Positions 6,746 through 8,269 of a DNA stretch of 8,269 bases are shown piece after piece. Under the pieces are notes generated by a model. That model was given only the letters and a program-made list of their open reading frames with translations, was not told the origin of the DNA and searched no databases. The stretch comes from Bacteroidota bacterium. GTDB taxonomy: Bacteria > Bacteroidota > Bacteroidia > Chitinophagales > Saprospiraceae. The first letter of the stretch is position 1. The number at the start of each line of letters is the position of its first letter. The stretch is from positions 1-8,269 of the forward strand of contig JAGWYI010000164.1 in assembly GCA_018969455.1 (NCBI GenBank), written 5' to 3'. Position numbers and translations under genes: made by a program.

Positions 6746-8269
6746 TCAACGCATAGGCTTATCCAGCGGGCGCTGGTAAATCCAATGTTTTCCCACATAT
6801 TCCTTGTATGCAGGCCGGTTGATGTGTTTCATGAAATACCAATCGGCCTGCGCTTTTTCGCGCGTGAGTGTGAGCAGCAAATAGCCGTGGTGCATCAAAT
6901 CCATCTGGCGCACATGCGGATTGGAACCCCTCGATAAAAACCGGTGCTGCGCAATTTTTACCAAAAACGGCTTCACGTATTCATCGTAATTGGCCGAGGT
7001 GATGCTGGGGGTGGTATATTCAACTCCAAAGACGCCTTTACCGGTCTTTTTATCGTAAGTCGTCTTGTTTTGCGGTGTTCCGGTCAAATCCATCGCCCAG
7101 GTGGTATGACAATCGCCTGTAAGCACCACCACATTATCCATATGCTGGTCTTCAAAAAAACGAAACAATCGGCTGCGTTCTACCGGATACCCGTCCCACA
7201 TGTCCATAAATTTGGGATTTTTGGGCATCACCCGGGAATTATCCAGGGAAGACAGGATCACCTGGTTTCCGATGAGACGCCAACTTGCATCCGATTTTTT
7301 TAATCCTTGGCTAAGCCAGTCGAATTGACTATCACCGATCATGTGCCTACCCGGATCATTGAATACGGGGTCTTTAGCAGAAGCAGCTTGTTTGCTTCGC
7401 GCTTCCATACGCTCATCCAGCATCCACAATTCGGCGATATCGCCAAAGGCAAATTTTCGGAACAATTTGCCATCGGCGCTCCGGCGTACCGGAATCCATT
7501 CAAAATAGGCTTTTCGGGCGGCTGCTTTGCGGATGTTCCAATCACCTTCATCTTTTTCCTGGTGGTTTTGTGCGCCTTCCACATAGGCGTCATTGGCAAA
7601 TTCGTGGTCGTCCCATACATTGATAAATGGGAACCGGGCATGTACACGCTGCAAATCGGGATCAAGTCGATATTGGGAATAACGTGCGCGGTAATCATCA
7701 AGCGCCACTATTTCGCGCGCAGGAATGTGCTTGCGGCTCAGTTTTTTATTTCCGTACCCGCCAACCTGATATTCATAAATGTAGTCACCCAGGTGTAACA
7801 CCGCAGCCAGATCGTCGTGTTCGGCAATCATGTGGTAGGCATTGAAATAGCCCGCTTCATAATTGGAACAGGACGCTACCGCAATTTTAAAAACATCCAA
7901 ATGCCCGACCGGTGCGGTTCTGGTGCGGCCCACAACAGACTTTTTACCCTGATAATCAAAACGATAGAAATAAAATGTATTGGGCAAAAGACCCTGCACA
8001 TCCACCGAAAGCGACCAATTTCGGTCTGCATCGGTTTCTTCGGCGCCACTTTTCACCACCTGCGTGAACAGGCTGTCGGTGGCCATTTCCCAAAGGATGC
8101 GGGCTGGTATTTTGGCATCCGGCGTCAATTTTGTCCAGATCACAACAGCATCCGGCAAAGGGTCGCCGGATGCCACCCCATGGTAAAACGGCTTCATGCC
8201 TGCGTTGTACATTTTAGACAAATCCGGCAGGTATGCCTCCTGGGAAAACAGGCCGGAGCCAGCAAATAG
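6746..8269 (-). CDS. phoD: PhoD-family alkaline phosphatase/phosphodiesterase (partial, N-terminus beyond the window)
   Basis: The frame is open to the right edge, giving 507 residues without a start codon inside a plausible context. Numbering from the edge codon, the first residues (LFAGSGLFSQEAYLPD) look like the end of a signal peptide, so the TTG at 8221 is not the true start. PhoD hallmarks follow: HGVASGDPLPDAVVIWT (30-46), an Ig-like N-terminal domain, VASCSNYEAGYF (131-142, with Cys134, equivalent to the metal-bound cysteine of Bacillus PhoD), HLGDYIYE (159-166), WDDHEFANDAY (219-229), LTGDCHTTW (383-391) and GVEYTTPSI (415-423). By family knowledge the enzyme uses iron and calcium to release phosphate from phosphodiesters and monoesters outside the cytoplasm. 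No T9SS sorting domain is present at the C-terminus (ends LDKPMR), so a periplasmic or surface-lipoprotein location is likelier. It converges on the beta-helix gene with 4 bp between stops. Confidence 0.92.
   Translation of the reverse strand, partial: LFAGSGLFSQEAYLPDLSKMYNAGMKPFYHGVASGDPLPDAVVIWTKLTPDAKIPARILWEMATDSLFTQVVKSGAEETDADRNWSLSVDVQGLLPNTFYFYRFDYQGKKSVVGRTRTAPVGHLDVFKIAVASCSNYEAGYFNAYHMIAEHDDLAAVLHLGDYIYEYQVGGYGNKKLSRKHIPAREIVALDDYRARYSQYRLDPDLQRVHARFPFINVWDDHEFANDAYVEGAQNHQEKDEGDWNIRKAAARKAYFEWIPVRRSADGKLFRKFAFGDIAELWMLDERMEARSKQAASAKDPVFNDPGRHMIGDSQFDWLSQGLKKSDASWRLIGNQVILSSLDNSRVMPKNPKFMDMWDGYPVERSRLFRFFEDQHMDNVVVLTGDCHTTWAMDLTGTPQNKTTYDKKTGKGVFGVEYTTPSITSANYDEYVKPFLVKIAQHRFLSRGSNPHVRQMDLMHHGYLLLTLTREKAQADWYFMKHINRPAYKEYVGKHWIYQRPLDKPMR

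Noticed and set aside
6763..6776. Hairpin CCAGC-GGGC-GCTGG as a possible terminator
   Set aside because: The stem is only 5 bp, it is inside the phoD coding end, and no T run follows it on either strand.
6169..6798. Minus-strand open frame of 209 codons across the convergent junction
   Set aside because: It is antisense to the SprB repeats and sorting domain and overlaps the end of phoD in another frame; no recognisable motif.
7817..8269. Plus-strand open frame of 150 codons at the right edge
   Set aside because: It is a shadow of the phoD frame, which carries conserved metal-site motifs over this stretch.

Overview
The window reads as a piece of a Bacteroidota chromosome, probably from an environmental, Saprospira- or Chitinophaga-like lineage, although the exact group cannot be fixed from sequence alone. 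The evidence is a large secreted protein with SprB-type repeats and a type IX secretion (T9SS) C-terminal sorting domain, no Shine-Dalgarno sequences in front of the genes, and promoter-like elements of the Bacteroidota type (TTTG or TTG about 18-19 nt before TAnnTTTG). Hand-counted coding slices are mostly around 50% GC, with local departures; the one long intergenic stretch is near 23% GC.

Layout. Bases 1-3882, minus strand: a tightly packed three-gene unit, in transcription order holA (DNA polymerase III delta subunit, clamp loader), a LysM protein with a probable lysozyme-like domain and no signal peptide, and a 560-residue fragment of an unrecognised protein with a helical TPR-like N-terminus and about ten membrane segments that runs off the left edge. 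Gaps between these genes are 1 and 29 nt. Bases 3883-4134: an AT-rich divergent intergenic region with one candidate promoter per direction, a 12-bp perfect palindrome inside the holA promoter and a CRP-like inverted repeat. Bases 4135-6741, plus strand: an 868-residue secreted right-handed beta-helix protein, followed by two SprB-like repeats and a T9SS sorting domain. Bases 6746-8269, minus strand: a PhoD-family alkaline phosphatase/phosphodiesterase whose 5' end lies beyond the right edge.

How the genes fit together. The left block looks like one transcript joining a core replication gene to two envelope-related genes. The beta-helix gene is its own unit, made for export through Sec and then T9SS. 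The phoD-like gene converges on it with 4 bp between stop codons and probably acts in organic-phosphate scavenging outside the cytoplasm. No mobile element, CRISPR array, tRNA or rRNA was seen, and no clear new multi-gene system. The points most worth a second look are the signal-less LysM protein, the FxxN/GGAI (chlamydial Pmp-like) pattern with a cysteine ladder in the beta-helix protein, and the unrecognised TPR-membrane protein.
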